Positions 26,533 to 35,047 of a stretch of 64,000 nucleotides of DNA are shown here, piece after piece (within the stretch, counting starts at the first letter, position 1; every line of letters starts with the position of its first letter). Source of the stretch: Bacteroidota bacterium (GTDB lineage Bacteria; Bacteroidota; Bacteroidia; Bacteroidales; JACABE01); contig JAPLDQ010000015.1 of assembly GCA_026391675.1 (NCBI GenBank), positions 42,331 to 106,330 of the forward strand. Reading direction: 5' to 3'. A program made the translations under genes and the position numbers. Under the pieces are notes generated by a model. It saw nothing but the letters and a program-made list of their open reading frames with translations. It searched no databases and was not told where the DNA came from.

Positions 26533-27906
26533 TTAACAGTTGCAGCCACAGCCACAGCTGCTTTTTTGAACCAGATTATGTTTGTAAACAAAATCTTCAA
26601 TTACGTCACAAAGGTTTGGAGAACCAATTTCCTGTAAATCGTAATCAACTTTGGTATTTGGTTTGGTAATCTTGATAATTCTGTTCAGATCAATAGGAGT
26701 TGCAATAACAACTGAATCGCAATCGGTATTGTTGATAGAAGTTTCTAAATCTTTTACCTGTTCAGCACCATATCCCATAGCTGGCATTAAGGTTCCGATG
26801 TTAGGATAAATTCTGAATGTTTCAGCTATTTTACCAACTACAAAAGGACGTGGGTCAACCAGTTCTTTTGCACCAAATTTTCTGGCAGCAACAGTACCTG
26901 CACCTAATTTCATTTCACCGTGGGTTAATGTTGGACCATCTTCAACAACCAATACTCTTTTACCTCTGATTAATTCAGGATTATGAACGGTTAATGGAGA
27001 AGCTGCATCAACAACAATAGCGGTAGGATTAATTCTCGCGATATTATCCCTTACGATTTGGATAGCATCAGGAGCAGCGCTGTCCATTTTATTGATAACG
27101 ATAACGTCAGCAACGCGGGCAGTTACTTCACCGGGATAATAACTTACTTCGTGACCAGGTCTGTGTGGATCAACAACTGTAATGGTTAAATCTGATTTAA
27201 AGAATGGGAAGTCATTGTTACCACCATCCCATAAGATAACATCACATCCGTCAGGATCATTTTCAGCAGCTCTTAAGATAGCTTCATAATCAACACCTGC
27301 ATAAATAACGTTTCCACGTACAACATGTGGTTCGTATTCTTCCATTTCTTCAATGGTACATTTGTGTTTAGCTAAATCTTCTACAGTTGCAAAGCGCTGT
27401 ACTTTCTGAGCATTCAAATCGCCGTAAGGCATTGGATGACGGGCAGCAACAACTTTTAAGCCTTTTTCCATCAGTAATTCAATCACTCTTCTTGAGGTCT
27501 GGCTTTTTCCGCAACCTGTTCTTACAGCACCAACTGCAATAACCGGTTTTGTACTTGTAATCTGTGTATCTTTTGGTCCTAATAAAATAAAATTAGCACC
27601 GGCTGCATTTACTACAGAGCTGATATTCATCACTCTGTTGTAAGGAACATCGCTGTATGAAAATACGCAATCGTCCACTTTTAATTCTTTTATTAATCTT
27701 GGTAATTCTGATTCAGCCATAATCGGAATTCCCTGAGGATATAATTCTTCTCCTGCCAATTCTTTTGGATATTTTCTTCCATCGATATCAGGAATCTGGG
27801 CAGCTGTAAAAGCTACAACATTGTATTGGGTATTGCCTCTGTAATAACAGTTAAAGTTGTGAAAATCACGACCTGCAGCGCCAATAATGATTACATTCTT
27901 TTTCAT
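26533..27906 (-). CDS. COG2403 GTPase / cyclic 2,3-diphosphoglycerate synthetase-like protein
   Basis: A 457-residue cytoplasmic protein. The N-terminus is Rossmann-like (IIIGAAGRDFHNFN). A P-loop variant VRTGCGKSQTSRRV is at about residues 129-142. DGGNNDFPFFKSDLTITVVDPHRPGHE and a INKMDSA motif (base recognition-like NKxD) follow. This matches the COG2403 family, annotated either as predicted GTPase or as cyclic 2,3-DPG synthetase. True cDPG is known from methanogens. Its role in Bacteroidetes is unsettled. The last seven residues, CGCGCNC (451-457), form a likely metal-binding tail. Codon use suggests good expression. Single gene with its own terminator. Confidence 0.82.
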   Translation of the reverse strand: MKKNVIIIGAAGRDFHNFNCYYRGNTQYNVVAFTAAQIPDIDGRKYPKELAGEELYPQGIPIMAESELPRLIKELKVDDCVFSYSDVPYNRVMNISSVVNAAGANFILLGPKDTQITSTKPVIAVGAVRTGCGKSQTSRRVIELLMEKGLKVVAARHPMPYGDLNAQKVQRFATVEDLAKHKCTIEEMEEYEPHVVRGNVIYAGVDYEAILRAAENDPDGCDVILWDGGNNDFPFFKSDLTITVVDPHRPGHEVSYYPGEVTARVADVIVINKMDSAAPDAIQIVRDNIARINPTAIVVDAASPLTVHNPELIRGKRVLVVEDGPTLTHGEMKLGAGTVAARKFGAKELVDPRPFVVGKIAETFRIYPNIGTLMPAMGYGAEQVKDLETSINNTDCDSVVIATPIDLNRIIKITKPNTKVDYDLQEIGSPNLCDVIEDFVYKHNLVQKSSCGCGCNC

Positions 27907-28361
27907 ACTTATATATATTTTGTTAATTAATATTGAATTAATTTTGAGTGCAAAGGTAGAATTTTAAGTAACGCTAACAAAAGAATTTTGAAACTTTATT
28001 TTGGAATTTTTTAATAAAAAATTTCTCGGTGATTTTCGCAGATTTTATCGCAGATTTTAAGCATTTAAAAACCTGTCAGCGTGCTTGCACCTGAAAGCGT
28101 TAAAATAAATAATCTATTTTAACTCCACTTAGCTGAATATGCTTTTAAAAACCTTGAGTACTAAGCCGGATTTGTAATCCGGTCTGTTGGCAAACAAGAC
28201 AAATATTCAATAAAATAAAACCAAATTCATTTTGTATTATGACAACTATATTTTAATATTGAAGTTGTAATTCAATATTGTTCCGAGCCGAATTTGCAAT
28301 TCGGCTCAGCTTTCAGACCATATTTTGCTCTACGGGGTTTTTGTTTGTTAAAAATAAACCG
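27907..28361. other. Repeat-bearing intergenic region
   Basis: About 455 bp without a gene. It contains degenerate GATTTTCGCAGATTTTATCGCAGATTTT wording (28030-28060) and three hairpins with a shared TTGYAA centre (28166-28182, 28255-28279 and 28285-28307). The remainder is AT-rich and I see nothing more. Confidence 0.7.
28166..28307. repeat. Three hairpins with TTGYAA cores
   Basis: CCGGATT-TGT-AATCCGG at 28166-28182; AATATTGAA / TTCAATATT around GTTGTAA at 28255-28279; GAGCCGAATT-TGC-AATTCGGCTC at 28285-28307. Each is a near-perfect palindrome centred on TTTGTAA, GTTGTAA or TTTGCAA. They look like copies of a REP-like intergenic family. Confidence 0.65.
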
Positions 28362-29570
28362 CTATTCCTTCACAAACTTAATAACCAATGTATTCTTGTC
28401 ATTGCTTAGTTTCACCAGATAAACTCCTTTTGCAAATTGTGCAATATTTAGTTCTGTTTCTGGCTTTAAAATGGCTTGTTGTAATAATAGTTTGCCTTGT
28501 ATATCGAGAAAGGAAACATTTGTATATTGTATGTTTTGAATTTGTTGCAGTTTAATTGTCAGTTTATCTGTGGCCGGGTTGGGGTAGATTGTAAACATAT
28601 TATCTGCTGAATTTTCCGAAACAGTTGTTCCTCCCCCATTTGTAGTTTTATAAACAACACCACTTCCACCAACAGCATAACCAACATTTGAATTAACAAA
28701 AAATACAGAATTCAAATTAGTTACTGACATTACAATCTGGTCATTCCAGGTTGCGCCTCCATCTTTTGTTGTCGTCAATGAAGCTGAAATACTTGTACCT
28801 CCAACTGCACAACCACGGTTTGCATCAATAAAAAAAATGGAACGTAAATTTCCTGAAACTGAACCGGCAAGATAAGTCCATGTGAGGCCACCATCAGTGG
28901 TTTTTATAATATTTCCATCTCCGCCACCAGCATATCCTGTATTTATATCAGTAAAAAAAACAGATCTCAATGTAACATAAGTATTTGAAGACATTTTAGT
29001 CCATGTTGTTCCACCGTTGGTTGTCTTTACTATAGTTCCATATGATAATGTACCTTCATATCCCACAGCATAGCCAACGTTTGAATTTACAAAAAAAACC
29101 GAAGTAAGTACATCAGTAACACCTGAATTTTGAATTGTCCAGCTGGTTCCACCATTAATAGTTTTAATAATAATTCCATCTTCACCAACTGCAAAACCGG
29201 TATTTTGATCAATAAACTGAACAGTTACCAAATCTTTAGTAGTATTAGTTAATAATGTACTCCAATTTACTCCGGCATTAGTAGTTTTTATTATTGTACC
29301 ATTTGAACCGGCAGCAAATCCAATACTGGCAGTTGGAAAACAGATTGAATATAACCCTTCTGTAGTAACTGCTGGCAGAGATGTCCACGAAGTTCCACCA
29401 TTTGTTGTTTTTAGAACTAAACCATAATCAGAAGCCATATAACCAGTATTAACATCTGTAAAATATACAGAATTAAAACTATTGGTATATCCGGAATTCA
29501 TATATGTCCATTGAGCATTTGCAATATTAACAGCAAATAATGCTATCATTAAAATGTAAATTTTCTTCAT
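28362..29570 (-). CDS. T9SS cargo with YCF48-type beta-propeller
   Basis: About 402 residues when started at 29570, giving the signal peptide MKKIYILMIALFAVNIANAQ. The body is about seven ~42-residue repeats with the pattern SV.F.D.NTGYA.G..G.IIKTTNGG.TWT, the YCF48/photosystem-II-assembly-factor-like propeller. The last ~75 residues are a T9SS type A sorting domain (NMFTIYPNPATDKLTIKL ... KGVYLVKLSNDKNTLVIKFVKE), here intact. It is a likely exported surface protein. Its neighbour at 30190 has a similar propeller but a cut sorting domain. Confidence 0.85.
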   Translation of the reverse strand: MKKIYILMIALFAVNIANAQWTYMNSGYTNSFNSVYFTDVNTGYMASDYGLVLKTTNGGTSWTSLPAVTTEGLYSICFPTASIGFAAGSNGTIIKTTNAGVNWSTLLTNTTKDLVTVQFIDQNTGFAVGEDGIIIKTINGGTSWTIQNSGVTDVLTSVFFVNSNVGYAVGYEGTLSYGTIVKTTNGGTTWTKMSSNTYVTLRSVFFTDINTGYAGGGDGNIIKTTDGGLTWTYLAGSVSGNLRSIFFIDANRGCAVGGTSISASLTTTKDGGATWNDQIVMSVTNLNSVFFVNSNVGYAVGGSGVVYKTTNGGGTTVSENSADNMFTIYPNPATDKLTIKLQQIQNIQYTNVSFLDIQGKLLLQQAILKPETELNIAQFAKGVYLVKLSNDKNTLVIKFVKE

Positions 29571-29900
29571 ATTTAATATTTTTTTATTGGTTAAGTTTTC
29601 CTTCATATTTATGAAATTGTATAATGTTGATCTTTTTCAAAACTTACTGCTTAACTTAATAATACTCGTAAAAAATCTTTCACAAGCATCTAGTTTGTTC
29701 TATGCTTGGTACTACTGATATACTGTTTTTATTTTCACAACAAATATAACACTTATTTTAATATGTTAATAAATATTTAGCTACTCTGCGACTCTTATCG
29801 CCTTCTTTGCGAACTTTGCAGTAAAAAAGTTTTAACCGCTGAGAACCTCTGAGTTTTTAAGCGGAGAGCCGCAAAGGTATTACCAGAATCGATATTGATA

Positions 29901-30047
29901 TTCAGGTAGTTGTTAACGCTTTTCAGGAAGTCGTTACTGCATTCCTTGAAGTCGTTTCCATTATTCAGGAGGTTATTACCAAAATTAAGGAGGTCATTAC
30001 CGGTATTCGGTTAGTCGTCCGGGCATTAGAATTGTCGTTATTGACAT
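29901..30047 (+). repeat. Seven-unit degenerate 21-bp minisatellite
   Basis: Seven consecutive 21-bp units start at 29901, 29922, 29943, 29964, 29985, 30006 and 30027, with a loose consensus TTCAGGAAGTCGTTACNGNAT. In one plus-strand frame (stop-free from 29861 to a TGA near 30067) the units read as heptads such as FQEVVTA, IQEVITK and IKEVITG. There is no start codon in that frame, so it is either non-coding or a gene remnant. Confidence 0.75.
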
Positions 30048-30110
30048 TCAGCCGGATAAAATTATGATTAGAGGCTGTCTCAGAAGTTTAATTTACTTGA
30101 ATATCAACCT

Positions 30111-30185
30111 CTGTGTAACTCTGTGACTTCTCATTAATTCTCTGTGTAATAAATATTTAATAATTTACACAGAGTTACACAAAGA
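30111..30185. repeat. Inverted repeat overlapping a gene 3' end
   Basis: Arms of about 18 bp, CTCTGTGTAACTCTGTGA and ACACAGAGTTACACAAAG, separated by about 37 bp. The minus-strand gene at 30190 stops at the edge of this element, with its last bases (TTTGTGAACCTC) resembling the repeat wording. Confidence 0.65.
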
Positions 30186-30189
30186 AAAT

Positions 30190-32202
30190 TTAGAGGTTCA
30201 CAAAGACTTTTTCACCTGTACCTAGTTTTTGATCCAGTAATTCTTTTACCAGACGGCCGGAAAAGTCATACACAATAAGCTTTACGTTTTGATTCCTGCT
30301 GAGTTTAAATGCTATGGTAGTTGTATTTGAAAATGGGTTTGGGTAGGCTTTACTATCATTATGTGCTAAGGTTTTTTCATTTATTCCCAGGAATTCGGAT
30401 AATGGCCTCCTCCAGACCCCGTATATATTAGTCCCTGCAAAGACATAATTATTATTCATCGTAAAAGAGGTTATATTTGCCACAGCCGGTAAGCCTGTAT
30501 TAATTTGTGCCCAGTTAAGCCCGTTATCAGATGTATAGTAAACATAAGCACTATCTGAATATACAAAAAGATGATTTGCCTTTTTGTATATATAAGTTAT
30601 ATTGTTGCTTACAGGTAAATTGTTGCTGATGTTGGTCCAGCTATTTCCATTAAAAGGCATAGAATATACCCCATGCCCGGAATAGGCATAAGCTATGGTA
30701 TCAGTATAAGTTAAACTACCAAAAGAAGTTACAAAGATTCCGTTATTTATCATTGTCCAGTTATTTCCACCATTAGTTGATCTGAAAAAACCACTGCTGG
30801 TACTGGCAAATAATACAGAGTCATTAATAAACATAGAAACAACATATAAATCTGTCAATCCATTATTAAGGGGAGTCCAGCTTTGACCATTGTTGGTAGA
30901 TTTATAAACCCCTGAACCGCATACGCCCGCATACATAGTAGTATCACTTGCATATAATACCAATAACCTCAGGGCGGGATTTATTCCGTTACTGGCATTT
31001 GTCCATAATCCTCCGTTATTGGTAGATTTATATACTTCACTTGTATTCAGACCGGCAAATATAGATGTATCTTTAAATGCAATTGTCCATATCGTTGTAT
31101 TTGGTAAACCTGTATTTAACAGTGACCATGTATTGCCGTTATCATTTGTAAATCCTATACCATTATAAAAAAACCCACCAAAAATATTATTGTTATGCTC
31201 TGCCAGATAAGGGACGTAAAGATCAGCAGTAAATCCATTGTTTGCAAAAAGCCAGTTTGAGCCTGAATTATGCGTAAGATAAATCCCGCTTCCATTACTT
31301 CCGGCAATTAAGTCGTTGGCATTTTTCTTTAAAGTAAAAGAACTCAGATTATAAATCCCATTATTTATTGCACTCCAGCTTGTCCCGGAGTTAACAGATT
31401 TATAAAACCCCAGGTTATAGGAGCCAATATAAAGCTCATTATTCAACACTTCTATGGATGAGGCCTGATAGTTCGTTGGTAATCCATTATTAACGGTGGT
31501 CCAGTTCAACCCATTATTAGTTGACATATATACTCCACCAATATTCGAACTGTTATTTGCATATGTTGCATAAATAGTCCCGCCTGATATTGCCAGACCA
31601 GTAATTTTACTTGCTATTCCTATTCCGGTATTCATTAAAGCCAAATATAATCCGTTATTGGAAGATTTATAAACACCATTATCGCATCCAACATACATAT
31701 CATTGCCATTAAATAAAAAGCAATTAGGATTACCAATAGCATCTGTTAATAAATACCAATTTTCGCCATCATTTGAAGAAAAATAAATTTCATTATTATA
31801 GGTACCTGCATAAATATAATTTCCATTTATACCAAAACAAGTAATTGACCAATGATCCAGGATTCCATTATCTTTTTCAACCCAGTTATAATTGTTTAGT
31901 GTAGTTCTGTATACGCCTTCCCAGGTTGATAAGAAAACATAATTATTTTTGGTTGCAATTGAAAAAATAGCTTTGTCAGCAGGCAAACCATTGTTGATAG
32001 CAGTCCAGTTATTACAATTATTTGTTGATACATAAATCCCATAGGTTGTACCTGCAAAAATATTACTGCCATTTACATGTAAGCTGCGAACACATGCGCC
32101 TGAAGGATTGTTGGTGGGTTGCCACTGGGCATTTATATTGTTGCTAATAATAAACGCAAACAGAATAATTCCAAGAAACCGAAAAAATAATTTGTAATGC
32201 AA
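30190..32202 (-). CDS. Large beta-propeller surface protein with truncated T9SS sorting domain
   Basis: A 670-residue protein with a signal peptide (MHYKLFFRFLGIILFAFIISNNINAQ). About a dozen repeats have the sortilin/BNR-like wording GVYKSTNNG..W...NNGL, forming one or two propellers. The C-terminus begins a normal T9SS type A sorting domain (SKAYPNPFSNTTTIAFKLSRNQNVKLIVYDFSGRLVKEL) but stops at GEKVFVNL. It therefore lacks the final NGIY-type strand and the basic end needed for T9SS signals. The stop lies at the border of an inverted repeat element. Export by T9SS is thus doubtful, and the gene may be decaying. Confidence 0.8.
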   Translation of the reverse strand: MHYKLFFRFLGIILFAFIISNNINAQWQPTNNPSGACVRSLHVNGSNIFAGTTYGIYVSTNNCNNWTAINNGLPADKAIFSIATKNNYVFLSTWEGVYRTTLNNYNWVEKDNGILDHWSITCFGINGNYIYAGTYNNEIYFSSNDGENWYLLTDAIGNPNCFLFNGNDMYVGCDNGVYKSSNNGLYLALMNTGIGIASKITGLAISGGTIYATYANNSSNIGGVYMSTNNGLNWTTVNNGLPTNYQASSIEVLNNELYIGSYNLGFYKSVNSGTSWSAINNGIYNLSSFTLKKNANDLIAGSNGSGIYLTHNSGSNWLFANNGFTADLYVPYLAEHNNNIFGGFFYNGIGFTNDNGNTWSLLNTGLPNTTIWTIAFKDTSIFAGLNTSEVYKSTNNGGLWTNASNGINPALRLLVLYASDTTMYAGVCGSGVYKSTNNGQSWTPLNNGLTDLYVVSMFINDSVLFASTSSGFFRSTNGGNNWTMINNGIFVTSFGSLTYTDTIAYAYSGHGVYSMPFNGNSWTNISNNLPVSNNITYIYKKANHLFVYSDSAYVYYTSDNGLNWAQINTGLPAVANITSFTMNNNYVFAGTNIYGVWRRPLSEFLGINEKTLAHNDSKAYPNPFSNTTTIAFKLSRNQNVKLIVYDFSGRLVKELLDQKLGTGEKVFVNL

Positions 32203-32230
32203 AGCTATTTTATTTATAATTTATAATTTA

Positions 32231-32506
32231 TAATTTATAATTACTGCTGGTGCGTTAAAATTAACAGTTAAATATATCCTATTGTTCTCTGAAATTTTAA
32301 TTGACTTGTATTACTGTAAGTAGTTCTATTTAAACTAATAGCTGAACAAAAGAATAATTACTGAATTCATAATCTTGAACTTTAATTTAGTGCTAAATGA
32401 AAAGTCAATTCAAATCAAAAAATCAAAGAATACTTATATATATTTTGTTATCAACGTGTTATGAATATAAATAAAAAGTTAATGCACCAGCACTAATTTA
32501 TAATTA
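32231..32506. mobile_element. Candidate MITE-like element
   Basis: The 28-bp ends match in inverted orientation at 23 positions, with the shared core TGCTGGTGC followed by RTTAA. The interior (~220 bp) is AT-rich and non-coding. Size and structure fit a miniature inverted-repeat element or IS remnant. Target-site duplications are not clear in the AT-rich flanks. Confidence 0.35.
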
Positions 32507-32526
32507 TCAATGATATCATTGATAAT
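32503..32526. promoter_or_regulatory. Perfect 24-bp palindrome
   Basis: Both 12-bp halves are exact reverse complements (half-site ATTATCAATGAT). It sits about 108 bp beyond the end of ccoI on the side away from the gene's promoter. It could be a transcription stop hairpin without T-run, or a protein-binding site for the divergent control of the neighbouring gene. Confidence 0.45.
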
Positions 32527-32633
32527 GTATAGACAAATATACTATATTTTGTTAAAGGTTTAACAATTAATATTAATTTTCAAATATTTTATCTCTAATA
32601 TATACGCAGAAAAGTAAAAAAAGAATGGAATTT

Positions 32634-35039
32634 TTAAAATATTAATTTATTTTTATTAATCGTCCACCCTGCCACCACCCTGGTTCCGAATATAGCAAAA
32701 GCTACTACAGTAACAGAGCTTATAGGCATTAAAATGGCTGCCACCACTGGTGACATAGTGCCGGATAAAGCATAAATCAATCCGAATATATTATAAAGAA
32801 AGGAAATTACAAAACTGAGTTTTACCACATTCAATGAAAGCTTGCTGAAAGCTATCACTTTTTTTATGGTATTGAACTTTGCAGCTTCTATAATAATATC
32901 CCCCGCCGGAGAAAAATGGTAAATGTCATCTGCAACCGATACTGCCACATCACTTTGCATAAAGGCTCCGGCATCGTTCAGGCCATCTCCTGCCATCATC
33001 ACATTATGTCCGTTTTCCTGTAAATTTTTAATAAAATCCATCTTTCCCCGAGGAGTTTGCTCAAATAACATGGATGCTTCATCAAAATATGATTTTAAGA
33101 ATTCTTTTTCAGATGGATTATCTCCGGACAATAGATAGAGCCTATAATTTTGTCTCAGATTTGCAGCAACATCCAGAAAGCCTTTCCTATATTTGTTGCC
33201 AATCGTAAAATAACCGCAATAGACTTTATTCAGTTCAATATATACTTTAGCAGCTCCACTGTTATGTTCCTTGCTTACTATACCGAGATAAGCAGCAGAA
33301 CCAAGGCGTACACTGTGTCCGTTAACCAAAGCATAGGTTCCTTTTCCCGATACTTCCACAAATCCATGAACAGTCAGGCAATCGGTTTCATTAAAATATT
33401 TCGACAGCGCCTGACTTAAAGGATGAGTGGACTGCTTTGCCAGTGAGGCAACTGCAATTATTTCATCTGCTGTAAGCATTTTGCCGGAATAAGTAATATT
33501 ATTCTGATCAGGGACAGTAATGGTACCTGTTTTATCGAAAACAATGGTATCAATTTTAATAAGTTTCTCTATGATTTGTGTGTTCTTAATATAAACTCCC
33601 TGCTGCCCGAGCAGACGCATGGAATTGCCCAGTGAAAACGGCAATGATAAAGCCAATGCACAGGGGCAGGTTACTATAAGTACTGATGTAAAAACCAATA
33701 CCGCTGTATGAAACTCACCCTGCAACCACCAGTAAAGGAAACCGCCAACAGCCATACTGATGATTACCAATGTAAAAATAAGACTGATACGGTCAATCAG
33801 AGGCAACAGCTGCTTATGCGGTTTACGGTTCATCTCGCTCTGATTCCACAATTGGGTAAGATTGCTCTGACTGACTTCTTTTGTTACCTTAATCGTCACA
33901 GCTCCCTGAATCTGAATTCCGCCGGCATAGAGCGAATCGCCACTTTCCTTGCGAATCGGTGTGGATTCACCGCTGACAAAACTATAATCAATCAATCCAA
34001 CACCATCCACAAGCAAAGCATCGGCAGGTATCAGTTCTTTATTTCTGATGAGGAGGAGGTCATCCACTTGAATATCTTTCAGCAATACGGTCTTTTCTCC
34101 ACTATCAGTTATTTTTGTTACAGCTATCGGGAAATAGGATTTATAATCCCTGTCGAAAGAAAGTGCTTCGTAGGTTTTACTCTGATACCATTTACCAATC
34201 AATAGAAAAAACAATAAGCCTGAAAGACTGTCTGAATAGCCTTGTCCGGTTTTGCTTATTACTTCGTAAGTGGTAACAGTAAAAAGGCACAAAATACCGA
34301 GCGCAATGGGCAAATCGATATTCACCATCTTCTTTCGCAACGCTTTCCATGCCGAAATCAGGTAGTCACTGCCACAATAAAATACCAGTGGCAATGTAAG
34401 TAAAAATGAAATATAACTGAAGAATGTCCCCAGAAAACCATCCAGCGGTTTGCCGTTAAAATATAGTGGAAGACTGAAAAGCATCACATTGCCCGCAATA
34501 AATCCGGCAATACCTATTTTGTAGGTAAGGGCATTGCTTTGTTTTTTGTTAGTTTTTCCTTCCAGCAGTTGAAGCGAAATATCCGGTATATAATGAATGG
34601 AATGCAGTAATTCAACAACTTGCCGTAATGAAATTTCATCTGTATTAAAAGTGATGGTACAGGTTTTTTTCACAAAATTTACCGAAGACTGATTTATACC
34701 GGCATTGAGTTTATTCAGATGTTCGAGCAACCAGATACAGGAAATACAATGTATAACAGGGATGTAAAAACTAACCTTGGCAAGATTGTTTTCATGAAAT
34801 TCATACAATTTGTTTTTAATTTCATCTTTATCAAGAAAACCGTATTTTCCTTCATACGCTTCATCTTCAGCTTTTATACCGGGAACTTTAGCCAGGGTAT
34901 AATATTGCTGCAATTTATATTCATTCAGTAACTGATATACCTGAAGGCAACCATTACAACAGAATATATATTCTTTCCATAAAATAGGAGATTTGCCACA
35001 ATCGGCACCACAATGCGTACAGGAATTATCGGAATGCAT
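32634..35039 (-). CDS. ccoI: Copper-type P-type ATPase for cbb3 oxidase assembly
   Basis: An 801-residue P1B ATPase. The N-terminus carries a Cys-rich motif (CTHCGADCG ... FCCNGC), followed by a heavy-metal-associated domain with CISC (near residues 93-96), eight membrane helices, the CPC transport motif at 458-460 and DKTGT with phosphorylated Asp502. GDGLNDAGA is near residue 693. This CcoI/CopA2 branch exports copper for the CuB centre of cbb3 oxidase rather than for detoxification. It is the last gene of the cco operon, 9 bp from the TauE/SafE gene. Confidence 0.93.
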   Translation of the reverse strand: MHSDNSCTHCGADCGKSPILWKEYIFCCNGCLQVYQLLNEYKLQQYYTLAKVPGIKAEDEAYEGKYGFLDKDEIKNKLYEFHENNLAKVSFYIPVIHCISCIWLLEHLNKLNAGINQSSVNFVKKTCTITFNTDEISLRQVVELLHSIHYIPDISLQLLEGKTNKKQSNALTYKIGIAGFIAGNVMLFSLPLYFNGKPLDGFLGTFFSYISFLLTLPLVFYCGSDYLISAWKALRKKMVNIDLPIALGILCLFTVTTYEVISKTGQGYSDSLSGLLFFLLIGKWYQSKTYEALSFDRDYKSYFPIAVTKITDSGEKTVLLKDIQVDDLLLIRNKELIPADALLVDGVGLIDYSFVSGESTPIRKESGDSLYAGGIQIQGAVTIKVTKEVSQSNLTQLWNQSEMNRKPHKQLLPLIDRISLIFTLVIISMAVGGFLYWWLQGEFHTAVLVFTSVLIVTCPCALALSLPFSLGNSMRLLGQQGVYIKNTQIIEKLIKIDTIVFDKTGTITVPDQNNITYSGKMLTADEIIAVASLAKQSTHPLSQALSKYFNETDCLTVHGFVEVSGKGTYALVNGHSVRLGSAAYLGIVSKEHNSGAAKVYIELNKVYCGYFTIGNKYRKGFLDVAANLRQNYRLYLLSGDNPSEKEFLKSYFDEASMLFEQTPRGKMDFIKNLQENGHNVMMAGDGLNDAGAFMQSDVAVSVADDIYHFSPAGDIIIEAAKFNTIKKVIAFSKLSLNVVKLSFVISFLYNIFGLIYALSGTMSPVVAAILMPISSVTVVAFAIFGTRVVAGWTINKNKLIF

Positions 35040-35047
35040 TTATTAAT

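Larger units (their letters stand above)
29607..30189. other. Repeat-rich intergenic region
   Basis: About 580 bp without a recognised gene. In order it holds a stretch of CTCTGCGACTC/CTTTGCGAAC-type wording (29780-29880), a 21-bp minisatellite (29901-30047), and an inverted repeat with CTCTGTGTAACTCTGTG at 30111-30131 against ACACAGAGTTACACAAAG at 30168-30185. This last repeat runs into the 3' end of the next gene. Confidence 0.75.
32203..32633. other. Intergenic region with possible MITE and palindrome
   Basis: About 430 bp without a gene. It contains tandem TTTATAAT octamers (32213-32242), a pair of imperfect terminal-type inverted repeats (32231-32258 and 32479-32506), and a 24-bp perfect palindrome (32503-32526). 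No open frame of note between the inverted repeats. Confidence 0.65.

Noticed and set aside
33708..34205. 165-codon plus-strand frame inside ccoI
   Set aside because: It is fully antisense to conserved catalytic regions of the P-type ATPase, has no recognisable domain and no spaced start site.
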